Shown: positions 55,531 through 64,000, numbered from the stretch's first letter. The stretch: DNA of 64,000 nt from Alloscardovia criceti DSM 17774 (GCF_000376885.1 NZ_AQXR01000011.1:525967-589966), one strand, 5' to 3'. Translations and numbers: made by a program. Notes: generated by a model from the letters alone, not told the origin.

Positions 55531-58254
55531 TTACTCACTAGCCAAAGCCTCGACCGGACTTACCTTAGCTGCCTGACGACCTGGTAACCATGCCGCCACG
55601 ACAGAAGCCAGCACGATAACGGCAAGGAGTGTGCCTAACTGGCCATACGGAATGGTGATCATCACATCGGCCATATCCCCAAATGGCAAGGTATACATGC
55701 CAATGACGGCAAATATTATGCCTAATCCAATACCAACCAACGTGGAGACCACCGAAGTGAGGAATGCTTCCGTCACTAGAAGCCTTCTCATTTGTCCTCG
55801 AGTCAATCCCAAAGCGCGCAGTAAACCGTTTTCCTGTGTTCGTTCTGCCACACTTAAGCCCAGTGTATTTGCTACACCGACCAGCGAAATAACCACCGAA
55901 ACACCCAGCAAGACGAGGAATACCGTAACAATGACATTCAAGATCTGCGTGAAAACACTACGCTGAATAAATCCACCGGAAATATTGACTTTTTCGCCAA
56001 TCTTTCCCAGCTCACTCATGACATCTTCCATCTGTGCATTATCGCGAATGCGCATAATCACACTTACGGGCTGTGCATTGGATACGTCTGCTTTCAGATC
56101 CTGATCGCTGATACGCGCAGTACCCATGGTGACGTTGCCATCTTTTACCACCGTAAAATCTCGGCACGTCAACGCTGAGGTCAAAGCTTGTGCATCCGTT
56201 TGAGCGCTATATGCATCAGATGAAGAATCAAACGTCTGTGCATCAGCTGTCTGAGAATCAGCTGTTTGGGCAGCCGCATCGGACATAGAGCTTGGGACAA
56301 AGCACAAATTGACGCTTGATTTTTTCGCCAAACTATCGGATGTGTTTACATGGACTGTGCCATTTTCAATCTGCTTCATGTCAGAACGCGCAATCGTGCT
56401 GACATCTGGATATCCTAGGACGCTAACCATTTCGGAAGTATTATTGTCTACAATTGCCGTAGCTCCGTACACCACCTTGGTTTGGGTGGCATACTTAAAT
56501 TCTTGCAAATTTTTCAGTTCTGCATCCCCCAAGTTTCCGCTCAAACTGGTGGCTTCGATATCGATAGGGAAATTCTCATTCAACGTGCTATCGATAGTGG
56601 TCTGTACAGAAGCTACGCCTACGGAAATGGTGGACATGAAGACCACACCAATGATGACTGCGATACCGGTAGAAGCCGTACGTCCTGGATTTCGCACCAC
56701 GTTTCCGCGGGCCAAACGTCCCACTGGCGTGCGCAGGATGGAACCAACACCGTAAATAATATAAGGCAAAGCAACGGTAAAAATCATCATGGCTGCTATC
56801 CAGCACACAAAAACACTGAGCACCACGATGCCGAAGCGTGCATAAATTTCTGTATCTGTTTCTGACGGCAATTTCAGACCATAAATAATGCCCGCAATAC
56901 TTGCCACCAGCAAAATGACACCAATAATAATGCGAATAGTATGACTACGCCGTTCTTCCTGTACGGTTTGAACGGGTGACAGAGCCGCCAAAGGAGAAAT
57001 GCTAGACGCCTTACGTGCCGGAGCGATGCCTACAAAGGTCGTAATTATGCTGGAGACAATGAAGGTGAGGATAATCGACATCCATGGCAGATGTGCGAAA
57101 GCAGTAAAGAAGTTCGTTGCCACACCGAGGTACACAAGCAAAGCTGCACCCACTGCACTACCGACGGTTGCACCAATAAGCGAAGACACGATACCCGCAG
57201 CCGACGTTTCGCGGAAAATCAGCGTGCGTACCTGGCGAGATTGTGCGCCCACGGCTCGCAGCAAAGCCAATTCACGACGACGCTGCAAGGCAATGACTTG
57301 GAAGGTCGTACCCACGATAATTGCCGCCACGAATGCCGCAATCAACGGGAAAATCAACGCGGTTACCGTCATACCCGTCACGGCTGTTTGCACATTGCGA
57401 CGTCCGGATTCCAAAATCTTTTGCGAAGTATAAGCCGTATATGTGATGCCATAGGTTTTTGCATCGTTATTGATAGACTCCAGCGCAGTATTTACTTCCT
57501 TTTGAAGTTTTTCCTGAGCCGAAACTGTGGAATTTGGCGAACGTAGCGCACTGTCTCGCGCAATCACCTTATAGCTGGACACCAAGCCGTTCTCGCTGAT
57601 GCGTTGAGCACCTTCTGGCGTCACCTGCAGGCTTTGGTTTTCGAATTTCGAAGCCACAATGATGCCCGAAATAGTGAACGAAACGCCGTCATCATTGCCA
57701 TAGTAATCCACGGTGATGCTGTCGCCCACGTGCGCATCAAGACTTTGCGCGGCATTGGCGTCGATTGCTATCTCGTCTTTGCTCTGAGGTGCGCGTCCAC
57801 TGTGATACTCGCTGGTAGCCAGAGGCGCCGTTTGAGTAAAAGCGATGGTGCGCAGCGTCTGATTATCCCCCTTTGAAATGGCGGCATAAGCACCCGTTGT
57901 GGCCTGATAATCATCATCACCGGACTTATATACGTATGATGTCGAAGCATCAACGCGTTCAACATCGTTCAAAGACTCCACGGCAGACTCCAGCCGTGAT
58001 TGTAAGTCCTTTTGCTGATCGGCCGTAGCAGCAGACTCTGGGATTTCATCGGTGGCACCTTGAGCAATAACTACCGAACTGCCCTTCGTTTCATCTTCCA
58101 CCGTAGCCAAGTATTGATCCGTTACGCTGCCCACCAAGGTTAGGCACAACACCACAAAGGTAGATGCGATGGTGACAGCGATTGCTGTAGACACATACCT
58201 GGAGGCATGATGGCGCAAATTTGCACCAATAAGTTTATTAATAGGAGAAGCCAT
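55531..58254 (-). CDS. FtsX/MacB-like ABC transporter permease
   Basis: 907-residue membrane protein with two FtsX domains. An N-terminal helix (YVSTAIAVTIASTFVVLCLTLV) is followed by an extracellular domain to about residue 280, three helices, a central pair, a second extracellular domain (about 550-770) and a final set of three helices with LSVAERTQENGLLRALGLTRGQMRRLL, the typical permease coupling motif, also present around residue 325 as LQRRRELALLRAVGAQSRQVRTL. Exports or extracts a substrate of unknown type. Adjacent ATPase gene is 31 bases away. Confidence 0.92.
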   Translation of the reverse strand: MASPINKLIGANLRHHASRYVSTAIAVTIASTFVVLCLTLVGSVTDQYLATVEDETKGSSVVIAQGATDEIPESAATADQQKDLQSRLESAVESLNDVERVDASTSYVYKSGDDDYQATTGAYAAISKGDNQTLRTIAFTQTAPLATSEYHSGRAPQSKDEIAIDANAAQSLDAHVGDSITVDYYGNDDGVSFTISGIIVASKFENQSLQVTPEGAQRISENGLVSSYKVIARDSALRSPNSTVSAQEKLQKEVNTALESINNDAKTYGITYTAYTSQKILESGRRNVQTAVTGMTVTALIFPLIAAFVAAIIVGTTFQVIALQRRRELALLRAVGAQSRQVRTLIFRETSAAGIVSSLIGATVGSAVGAALLVYLGVATNFFTAFAHLPWMSIILTFIVSSIITTFVGIAPARKASSISPLAALSPVQTVQEERRSHTIRIIIGVILLVASIAGIIYGLKLPSETDTEIYARFGIVVLSVFVCWIAAMMIFTVALPYIIYGVGSILRTPVGRLARGNVVRNPGRTASTGIAVIIGVVFMSTISVGVASVQTTIDSTLNENFPIDIEATSLSGNLGDAELKNLQEFKYATQTKVVYGATAIVDNNTSEMVSVLGYPDVSTIARSDMKQIENGTVHVNTSDSLAKKSSVNLCFVPSSMSDAAAQTADSQTADAQTFDSSSDAYSAQTDAQALTSALTCRDFTVVKDGNVTMGTARISDQDLKADVSNAQPVSVIMRIRDNAQMEDVMSELGKIGEKVNISGGFIQRSVFTQILNVIVTVFLVLLGVSVVISLVGVANTLGLSVAERTQENGLLRALGLTRGQMRRLLVTEAFLTSVVSTLVGIGLGIIFAVIGMYTLPFGDMADVMITIPYGQLGTLLAVIVLASVVAAWLPGRQAAKVSPVEALASE

Positions 58255-58284
58255 TTTCTTTCTCTTTCCGCCTTCGACCTCGAA

Positions 58285-59034
58285 TTACAGTAACGCCACA
58301 ACTTGCTCAGGCGTGGCTGATTCGATATCTGCCTTGATAAAGCCGTCCGACACAACCACGACACGGTCGGAAACACTAGCCACAGATGGGTTATGCGTCA
58401 CCATAATGACGGTTTGACCGAAGTCATCGACGGCTTGGCGAAGAATAGACAACACTTCATCACTAGTTTTTGAGTCCAAATTTCCGGTTGGTTCATCTGC
58501 CACGATAATGGCAGGTCGTGCCACCAGCGCACGAGCCACAGCCACGCGCTGCTGCTGCCCACCCGACAGCTCAGACGGACGGTGCGTCAGTCGTTCACGC
58601 AAACCCAGTGAGTCTACGACGGTATCCAACCACTGACGATCCACCCTCGTATTGGACAGCTGCGTTGGGAGCAGAATATTGTCCAAAACATTTAAGGTTG
58701 GAACCAAGTTAAAGGACTGAAAAATAAAGCCAATGCGAGAGCGGCGCAGCTCTGTTAATTGCTTATCCTTCAGCTTGGTGATATCCACACCATCGACGCT
58801 GATGCTACCCTTGCTCGGATTATCCAGTCCTGCGATGACATGCAGCAGGGTGGACTTACCCGAACCAGAAGGACCCATGATAGAAGTGAATTGACCTTTA
58901 TTGATAGCCAGATCAATACCTTTCAAAGCACGCACGCGCGTATCCCCACGGCCGTAAACTTTGGTGACATTTTCGAGAGAAACAATAGCAGAAGGCGATG
59001 CGTTCTGCGCTGGTGTAACTGTTGTATTTTCCAT
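58285..59034 (-). CDS. ABC transporter ATP-binding protein (MacB/LolD type)
   Basis: 249-residue ATPase: [18 protein letters not shown], Walker [20 protein letters not shown]-loop FQSFNLVP, signature [19 protein letters not shown], Walker [16 protein letters not shown], switch [10 protein letters not shown]. The pattern DEPTGNLD is characteristic of LolD/MacB-type proteins. Start is probably ATG 59034, though the ribosome site is poor. Pairs with the following FtsX-domain permease. Confidence 0.92.
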   Translation of the reverse strand: MENTTVTPAQNASPSAIVSLENVTKVYGRGDTRVRALKGIDLAINKGQFTSIMGPSGSGKSTLLHVIAGLDNPSKGSISVDGVDITKLKDKQLTELRRSRIGFIFQSFNLVPTLNVLDNILLPTQLSNTRVDRQWLDTVVDSLGLRERLTHRPSELSGGQQQRVAVARALVARPAIIVADEPTGNLDSKTSDEVLSILRQAVDDFGQTVIMVTHNPSVASVSDRVVVVSDGFIKADIESATPEQVVALL

Positions 59035-59169
59035 ACTTCCATTAAAACAAATTCTGATTTCTGTTTTCCCCTGAAAATCTTGCAATTCCCCGGATATTTT
59101 CAGGATCTACTCAGGGTAATCCCCTATAGGAGTACGAGATTGATAAAAACTGAAAAGCTCACAAACTGG

Positions 59170-59181
59170 TTAAACGTTTAA
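59170..59181. promoter_or_regulatory. LacI-type palindrome upstream of the fructokinase gene
   Basis: TTAAACGTTTAA, a perfect 12-bp palindrome with central CG, 96 bases before the fructokinase ATG in the divergent region. Confidence 0.5.
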
Positions 59182-59276
59182 TCAAAATAATTTTGGAAAA
59201 AACACGATCAAATCAAGCGGTTAAGTCGTTATTTTCTCTAAGGCAATGTAGACTATCAGAGGAAGAAAGGAATACC

Positions 59277-60176
59277 ATGACACAACCAATCGTGGTCAGC
59301 CTCGGCGAAATCTTGTGGGATATGCTTCCAGAAGGTAAGCGCGCCGGCGGTGCCCCAGTCAACTTTACTTATCATGCCTCCCAAAATGGTGCAATTGGCC
59401 GTTCCATCAGTGCGATTGGAAACGATTCTTTAGGCGATGAACTGGAAGCAGCTGTGAAAAATGCTGGCATTGATGCCATCTTGCAGCGCAACGACTACCC
59501 TACGGGAACCGTTGGAGTTGTACTCAATGACGGAGTTCCAACTTATGAAATCGTGCAGGGCGTGGCTTGGGATCACATCGCATTATCCGACGACCTCATC
59601 AAGGCTGTTTCTGAAGCAGATGCAGTGTGTTACGGCTCTTTGGCTTGCCGCGAAGAAGAAAGCCGCAACACACTTCTAGAGCTTTTGAAGCACACCAAGC
59701 CTGGTGCAATGAAGTACTACGACATCAATATTCGCGCTGATTATTTCTCTAAGGAACTCATCGAAGAGCAGCTAAAGGCAGCAACCGTATTCAAGATCAA
59801 TGATGACGAACTTGAATTGCTCCGCCCTATGTTTAACATCGAAGGTTCCGACGAAGAAGCTTGCGCATGGTTTATCAAGAACTATGATCTCGATTATATG
59901 ATTCTTACTGGCGGTTCTCGCTTCTCCATCATTATGAAGAAGGACGGTGAAGTATCCCGTGTCACTACGCCTCGCGTGAAGGTAGCCGATACCGTAGGTG
60001 CTGGCGATTCCTTCTCTGGATCCTTTACTAGCCAGACCTTGTGCGGTGTCCCTTTGCATGAGGCTCATGTCCATGCCTGCAATGTGGCCGCATATGTGTG
60101 CACACAGTCCGGCGCGTGGCCAGAGTATCCAGAAGAAATTCCTAACTACGTCGAGCAGCAGGGTCTTGACAAGTAA
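59277..60176 (+). CDS. Fructokinase (PfkB family)
   Basis: 299-residue ribokinase-fold sugar kinase. VVSLGEILWDMLPEGKRAGGAPVNFTYHAS at the N-terminus (substrate loop GGAPVN), and the catalytic GAGDSFSGSF near residue 240 with the base aspartate. AAAGGA before ATG 59277 decides the start; the frame extends upstream to 59193. It likely phosphorylates the fructose released by the sucrose cluster and may be repressed through the CG-centred palindrome upstream. Confidence 0.9.
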   Translation: MTQPIVVSLGEILWDMLPEGKRAGGAPVNFTYHASQNGAIGRSISAIGNDSLGDELEAAVKNAGIDAILQRNDYPTGTVGVVLNDGVPTYEIVQGVAWDHIALSDDLIKAVSEADAVCYGSLACREEESRNTLLELLKHTKPGAMKYYDINIRADYFSKELIEEQLKAATVFKINDDELELLRPMFNIEGSDEEACAWFIKNYDLDYMILTGGSRFSIIMKKDGEVSRVTTPRVKVADTVGAGDSFSGSFTSQTLCGVPLHEAHVHACNVAAYVCTQSGAWPEYPEEIPNYVEQQGLDK

Positions 60177-60200
60177 TTTCTTGTGACTTACACGTATAAT

Positions 60201-60230
60201 TGGAGCGGTTTTCGAACTGCTCCATTTTTT
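60201..60230 (+). terminator. Terminator of the fructokinase gene
   Basis: TGGAGCGGTT-TTCG-AACTGCTCCA with one G-T pair, followed by six Ts. Confidence 0.9.
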
Positions 60231-60251
60231 TATCTCTAGCGAAAGGCCGAC

Positions 60252-60659
60252 ATGCCTACACCACGCGTTGCTTTTATTTGCGTACATAATTCTTGCCGTT
60301 CGCAAATTGCTGAAGCCTTTGCGCGCCGTGATTATGCCGAGGTATTTGAGGCGTATTCTGCCGGAACCGAGCTCAAAACACGAATCAATGCCGATGCAGT
60401 CAGAATTCTGAAAAGTACATACGACATCGATATGGAAAAATCCCAGCATCCCAAGCTACTCACCGATTTACCGGATATCGATATTGTCATCACTATGGGA
60501 TGCAATGTCTCCTGCCCGTATCTGCCCTGCCGTCATCGTGAAGACTGGGGACTGGAAGATCCCACAGGTCAGGAGGATGCGGTGTTTATGAGTGTGATAG
60601 AAACAATTCGTACGAAACTGGATAATCTGGCGCACAGGATTTCATGTGGTGATATTTAA
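60252..60659 (+). CDS. Arsenate reductase-like low-molecular-weight phosphatase
   Basis: 135-residue protein with the CX5R phosphate loop C10-VHNSC-R16, a general-acid aspartate in LEDPTG (D103), and further cysteines C84, C88 and C93 in MGCNVSCPYLPC that match the resolving-cysteine region of thioredoxin-linked ArsC. The C-terminal order fits ArsC better than tyrosine phosphatases. No ars regulator or pump is adjacent. Confidence 0.87.
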   Translation: MPTPRVAFICVHNSCRSQIAEAFARRDYAEVFEAYSAGTELKTRINADAVRILKSTYDIDMEKSQHPKLLTDLPDIDIVITMGCNVSCPYLPCRHREDWGLEDPTGQEDAVFMSVIETIRTKLDNLAHRISCGDI

Positions 60660-60672
60660 GGCACTGTAAAAG

Positions 60673-61671
60673 TTACAATCCCAAGAATTTCAACGCCTTT
60701 GGACGAATGCTGATGGTGATATCATCCGAACGATACTCCACTTCCCCATCCGTTTGCACCCACAAGGGCACTTGCGTTTTAATGCGATAGACATGTCCAC
60801 GATTTATTTCAATGCCTCGCTGCCCCACATGATGCCCCTTAAATGCTTTGAGGATAAGCTTAGGCAAATCGCGGCGATGAATATTATGCGCCACACAGGA
60901 ATCCAGCAGACCATCAAATGGCGTGGCATCGGGGCAAAACTTGAAACCACCACCCTCGTACGGTTCATTCATCACCACAGAAAAGAGCACATTATCATAG
61001 TGATAATTTTCTTTATCCACCGTAATATCGACCGAAAATCCCTGATGATGCAGAAAAATGGGAAGGGCTGCAAACAAATAGGCCAGCCGAGAAAGCCTGA
61101 GCGCCGATAATCTTTCGCTCAATTTCGAATGCTGCACCTTCACACATACATCCGCATCGAAGCCGATGCCTGCAGCGTTATTAAACAGCCACGTTTTATT
61201 TTCAATATGGAGCTTGCGACCTTGATCGTCGTAACACGAATTGTATTTCAGCACGCCTAAATCTAAGGAGCGCACGGAAGAGACATCGATAATGCGACTG
61301 ACGATATCCTCATACGATCCGGAAATATTGGTGGAATGCACGAAGTCGTTGCCACTGCCCGCAGGAATTAAGCCCATATAGGTTTTATCAAAATTGACAA
61401 TGCCGTTCACTGCCAAATTCAGCGTACCGTCACCCCCAATAACGACGAGGTATACATCACTATCACGGCGCCCAATATTGGTTAAATCATGCACGATATT
61501 GTGCACGAGATAGGACTGAGTTGGGAAATGCACAGAGTATTCAACACCCTTGCGCTTGACGATGTCTTCGACGGTCTTCCACACTTGGAGTGCCCTGCCA
61601 CTTCCTCCACCAGGATTGACGACGAAATGGAAGCGTATAGGAGTATTCTTCTTTGCATTCACAATCTTCAA
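60673..61671 (-). CDS. Diacylglycerol kinase family lipid kinase
   Basis: 332-residue lipid kinase of the DagK/YegS type. FVVNPGGGSGRALQVW near residue 17, VVIGGDGTLNLAVNGI (GGDGT nucleotide motif), IPAGSGNDFVH, and a C-terminal LWVQTDGEVEY (usually DGE) segment. It phosphorylates diacylglycerol or a related lipid. First codon in the frame is TTG; a GTG at 61662 with TACAAT eight bases upstream is a good leaderless alternative. Confidence 0.9.
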   Translation of the reverse strand: MKIVNAKKNTPIRFHFVVNPGGGSGRALQVWKTVEDIVKRKGVEYSVHFPTQSYLVHNIVHDLTNIGRRDSDVYLVVIGGDGTLNLAVNGIVNFDKTYMGLIPAGSGNDFVHSTNISGSYEDIVSRIIDVSSVRSLDLGVLKYNSCYDDQGRKLHIENKTWLFNNAAGIGFDADVCVKVQHSKLSERLSALRLSRLAYLFAALPIFLHHQGFSVDITVDKENYHYDNVLFSVVMNEPYEGGGFKFCPDATPFDGLLDSCVAHNIHRRDLPKLILKAFKGHHVGQRGIEINRGHVYRIKTQVPLWVQTDGEVEYRSDDITISIRPKALKFLGL

Positions 61672-61738
61672 TTGTACTTGTGGGGCGGCATTTTATGCGG
61701 TTTTTCAGATGCAAACTCCAGAAAAAAAGGACACGCAG

Positions 61739-61767
61739 TTGCGAACCTATTAAATCTCCTGTATAGT
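61739..61767 (+). promoter_or_regulatory. Promoter of tRNA-Gly
   Basis: TTGCGA (61739-61744), 17-base spacer, TATAGT (61762-61767), about 30 bases before the mature tRNA. Confidence 0.7.
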
Positions 61768-61797
61768 TATCTCTCGTGCTTGATGCACACTATCTTT

Positions 61798-61873
61798 GCG
61801 GACATAGCTTAGTTGGTAAAGCGCGACCTTGCCAAGGTCGAGACCGCGGGTTCGAGTCCCGTTGTCCGCTCCA
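61798..61873 (+). tRNA. tRNA-Gly(GCC)
   Basis: 76-nucleotide cloverleaf with encoded CCA. Acceptor arm GCGGACA/TGTCCGC, D arm GCTTAGTTGGTAAAGC, anticodon arm CGACCTTGCCAAGGTCG with GCC anticodon, T arm CGGGTTCGAGTCCCG, discriminator T. The 3' end borders the decayed accessory region, a common integration position for phages and islands. Confidence 0.97.
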
Positions 61874-62124
61874 CTTAGACGCCCATTTGGATACAAAGCT
61901 CTCAGGACTGAGGGCGGAGGTTCGAATGGGTGTTTTTCGTTGAAATAGCGAGGTTTTGTTCGTAGCTCAGAGCTTCTGAGAGCATCCCGTTTGTGCCGTG
62001 GCTGGGCTATAGATGCCTAGGTCATACCCTTTCTACATAGCCAAGATCACTGACATCGGGCTTGCGTTAAAAAGTGCTCGGAGATCTATCTCGGTAGCCC
62101 TCTATTGTGAGGGAGGAATATCAG

Positions 62125-62346
62125 GTGAGATCATATGAATCCGGTGCGGCGTTAGCTGAACAAATTGCTAAGTCTGGCGGCTTGTTTATCGATGAATTTG
62201 CGGACATGCCCGAAGGAACTTGGGATTTCCTCGTCTATGGTGTTGACCGTACACCATGTCAGATGATCGCATACCAGCTTGAATGGATGGAACGGGAAAC
62301 TCAAAATGGTCTGCGTCGGCTGAAGCATATCGGGAGGAGGACGTGA
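62125..62346 (+). pseudogene. Truncated ClbS/DfsB (DUF1706)-like gene
   Basis: A 73-codon frame starting at GTG 62125 with AGGGAGGAAT eight bases upstream. MRSYESGAALAEQIAKSG and GVDRTPCQMIAYQLEW match the N-terminal half of ClbS/DfsB-type four-helix proteins, which are normally about 170 residues. The expected KWNQLGGLYQSFY region and the C-terminal part are missing. Its TGA overlaps the next gene's GTG (GTGA), so the truncation may be old and the frames coupled. Confidence 0.55.
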
Positions 62347-63038
62347 AAAGGCTGGAAGAAGATGCTCAAGCGCTCCCGATAATCTCAGCCTTGAATAAGT
62401 GGATTGGCTCTGATCGAAAGGATTGGACAGATCCTGCGGGTGGCGCAGTAGACGTCGCGCATATGAGCGTGACCACTCTGGGCTACATCAATGTTAACCC
62501 GTTTGTTCCAGATAAATGGACTGGCTGGGCAAGCGATTTGGCGTCGGCACTCGGCCCGATTCAAGGGTAGTCGACCCGAATCCGGGTTCAAATGCCGTCG
62601 CAATCGCTCGGGCGCTCGTTGGCCAAGGGAGGACGACAGGAACCATACCGGACTTCGCGGTTTGACCATCCCCGATAATCTGCCGAACAACTGTAACTAC
62701 TCCGACCTATGTAGCGACAGGGAGTCAATCAGACTGACTGCGATGCTGAAAGGCTCAAGAGCCGATGACTCGAACCTTCTGTCCCGTACGCTGAGGGGTT
62801 ACTACAACAATCTCGTTTCGCTATCCCAGCGATTCAAGGCAATCCCGGAGAGCATCGGTGCAAGCGATAAAGGAACCGCAAAAAACAGGCTCTACAAGAA
62901 CTTGAAGGTCCGTTGGATGACAGGTATGTCGATCTTCTTACAGGTGGCTTCAGGGGTACATACGGCTACTCGGGCGTTAAACCCAGCGAAGAAGTCAAGA
63001 AGGCAGCGTGCCAAGCCTTGGCCGAATTCATCTACTGA
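62343..63038 (+). pseudogene. Unrecognised gene broken across three frames
   Basis: Protein-like sequence runs from GTG 62343 (GGGAGG five bases before) through DWTDPAGGAVDVAHMSVTTL and FVPDKWTGWASDLASALG, then continues in another frame from about 62564 (VVDPNPGSNAVAIARALVGQ), in a third from about 62690 to 62900 (DRESIRLTAMLKGSRADDSN), and returns to the first frame with GPLDDRYVDLLTGGFRGTYG and KPSEEVKKAACQALAEFIY before TGA at 63036-63038. At least three frameshifts are needed. I do not recognise the family. Confidence 0.5.
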
Positions 63039-63044
63039 GGTTGC

Positions 63045-63836
63045 CTATGGTTTCTGGCTGACATTCCGCATAAGCGATACTATCGTAGCCATTGCAGCAT
63101 AAAGTCCCCAAGCGCCCATGCAGAAGACCAGGTTTTCCTGCCAGTCGCCGATGTAGACCTCGTGTGTGCGCGCATCGCAATACACCGAGCTCGTTACGGT
63201 GAATAGGAATGCCGCGGCCCCGCTAGCAAGAAGTCGTATCCACAGCGACACGAATCGGGGTTGCGGCCATCGACGTGGCGGGTCGGCCGCCAAAAGGACG
63301 ATACCGACGAAGAACGTGCCCAAAAGGGGAAGAATCATCCAAAGGGTGCCGGCCGCAGACAGACCCGTAGCCGGGATATAGAAAATCCCGAAAGCGATCC
63401 CGCCCCATGCCGCGTATGCACGGAGCGCATCCCTTCCCATGCGGGCGGGAACGTCGAGTCGGGCGGAGCGGCCCTTAAGCATGTGTCCTGACACGACAGC
63501 GAAGACAACCCAACCCAGACCGAGAGATAGGGACGTTTCAAACCAGTGGCGAGAACCGTAGCGGGCAGAAACGGATACATACGCGACGAGCACGGCGGTC
63601 GCGAATCCTGCACCAAGCACTCGGATCAGCCATGATCGCCACTGCGGCGTCTCCCATGCTGATGGTCGATCAATGACAAGGAGAAGCAGCCCGGCCAGAG
63701 GTGCAAGCCACAATGAAGGGTTCACCAAGGTGAGTCCGGTAGCGAAGAGCAGATAACCGGGAAATATCGCAAAGCCGAGGATGAACCCTACCCAATACAC
63801 ATAGGTACGAATAAACAGTTTGAAAGACCCAACCAC
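63045..63836 (-). CDS. Eight-helix membrane protein of unknown function
   Basis: About 263 residues from GTG 63836 (GAGG five bases before); the frame extends to a TTG at 63884. Eight hydrophobic segments such as VGFILGFAIFPGYLLFATGL, LAPLAGLLLLVI, WVVFAVVSGHML and IFYIPATGLSAAGTLWMILP are present. It is visibly richer in GC than the rest of the window, suggesting recent acquisition. No family recognised. Confidence 0.6.
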   Translation of the reverse strand: MVGSFKLFIRTYVYWVGFILGFAIFPGYLLFATGLTLVNPSLWLAPLAGLLLLVIDRPSAWETPQWRSWLIRVLGAGFATAVLVAYVSVSARYGSRHWFETSLSLGLGWVVFAVVSGHMLKGRSARLDVPARMGRDALRAYAAWGGIAFGIFYIPATGLSAAGTLWMILPLLGTFFVGIVLLAADPPRRWPQPRFVSLWIRLLASGAAAFLFTVTSSVYCDARTHEVYIGDWQENLVFCMGAWGLYAAMATIVSLMRNVSQKP

Positions 63837-63898
63837 CCGCACCTCACATAGACCCCAGAACCGAAAAGCACGATTATTATACAAACGGGAGGTGACCT

Positions 63899-64000
63899 AT
63901 GGCCAAAGACGGAACCCACAGGGGGCGGACGACGCGTACGTTCAGGCGCGAAACCCCAGCCGTTGGTCGAAAAGATGAACGCCGGCAAGGACGCCACCCG
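63899..64000 (+). CDS. Phage terminase small subunit-like gene, frameshifted N-terminus (partial)
   Basis: Begins at ATG 63899 with GGGAGG six bases before. The first codons read MAKDGTHRG; after the run of five Gs at 63921-63925 the phage-like sequence continues one base out of frame as GRRVRSGAKPQPLVEKMNAG and KDAT to the window edge. The joined sequence resembles N-termini of small phage terminase subunits. The shift could be a real mutation or a homopolymer sequencing error. Higher GC than the main part of the window. Confidence 0.5.
   Translation, partial: MAKDGTHRGRTTRTFRRETPAVGRKDERRQGRHP

Noticed and set aside
61874..61940. T-loop-like GGTTCGAATGGG after tRNA-Gly suggesting a second tRNA
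   Set aside because: No acceptor, D or anticodon arm can be folded around it; it is more likely part of a terminator-like hairpin or a tRNA remnant.
1..64000. CRISPR arrays, rRNA genes, insertion sequences, parS or dif sites
   Set aside because: No regularly spaced repeats, rRNA, transposase motifs, or consensus parS/dif sequences were found on reading both strands.

Overview
The window looks like chromosomal DNA of a member of the Bifidobacteriaceae with modest GC content (an Alloscardovia-, Scardovia- or Gardnerella-like genome rather than a high-GC Bifidobacterium). This is inferred from gene content and order: infC-rpmI-rplT-xerD and parA-scpA-scpB-typA-pheA-tyrA blocks, a DUF3710 gene next to a probable DUF3159 gene, the 24-residue actinobacterial ribosomal protein bL37, a SigR/SigH-type sigma factor, and gluABCD-type and bifidobacterial-type sugar loci. 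No species can be named from the sequence alone.

Layout. 1-7.6 kb (minus): probable DUF3159 start, DUF3710, exonuclease III and an oligopeptide ABC operon (binding protein, two permeases, fused double ATPase). 7.8-16 kb: xerC, a small conserved protein, tyrA, pheA, a membrane protein, typA, scpB, scpA, parA. 16-23 kb: a sugar-import block (DUF624 protein, two permeases, binding protein, LacI regulator) and a YeiH-type exporter, sitting between parA and xerD. 23-29.4 kb: xerD, rplT, rpmI, infC and a glutamate-type amino-acid ABC operon. 29.6-33.4 kb: acetyltransferase, msrAB, thiamine pyrophosphokinase, GAPDH. 34-40 kb (plus): sucrose cluster (LacI regulator, MFS symporter, GH32 hydrolase), ybaK, aldose 1-epimerase, bL37. 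40-51 kb: ECF sigma factor with a cysteine-rich putative anti-sigma partner, a DEDDh exonuclease, a MurE-like ligase, a cyclophilin-like protein, smc, folC, pepP. 51-55 kb: xylose cluster (ROK regulator, xylB, xylA). 55-61.7 kb: MacB/FtsX-type ABC exporter, fructokinase, arsenate-reductase-like protein, diacylglycerol kinase. 61.8-64 kb: tRNA-Gly(GCC) followed by a decayed, GC-richer accessory region: truncated ClbS-like gene, a gene broken across three frames, an eight-helix membrane protein and the start of a phage terminase small-subunit-like gene with a frameshift.

How it works together. The region is dominated by saccharolytic metabolism: sucrose is imported and hydrolysed (MFS, GH32), fructose phosphorylated (fructokinase), xylose isomerised and phosphorylated (XylA, XylB), with aldose epimerase and GAPDH feeding the fermentative shunt. 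LacI-type palindromes with a central CG stand before the sucrose transporter, the sugar ABC genes and the fructokinase gene. Several genes appear to make leaderless mRNAs. I found no CRISPR array, no rRNA and no complete new defence or mobile system; the items most worth a second look are the tRNA-Gly-linked decayed region, the cysteine-rich anti-sigma-like protein, the 30-bp perfect palindrome over the sucrose promoter and a possible three-way-junction RNA at 29.5 kb.
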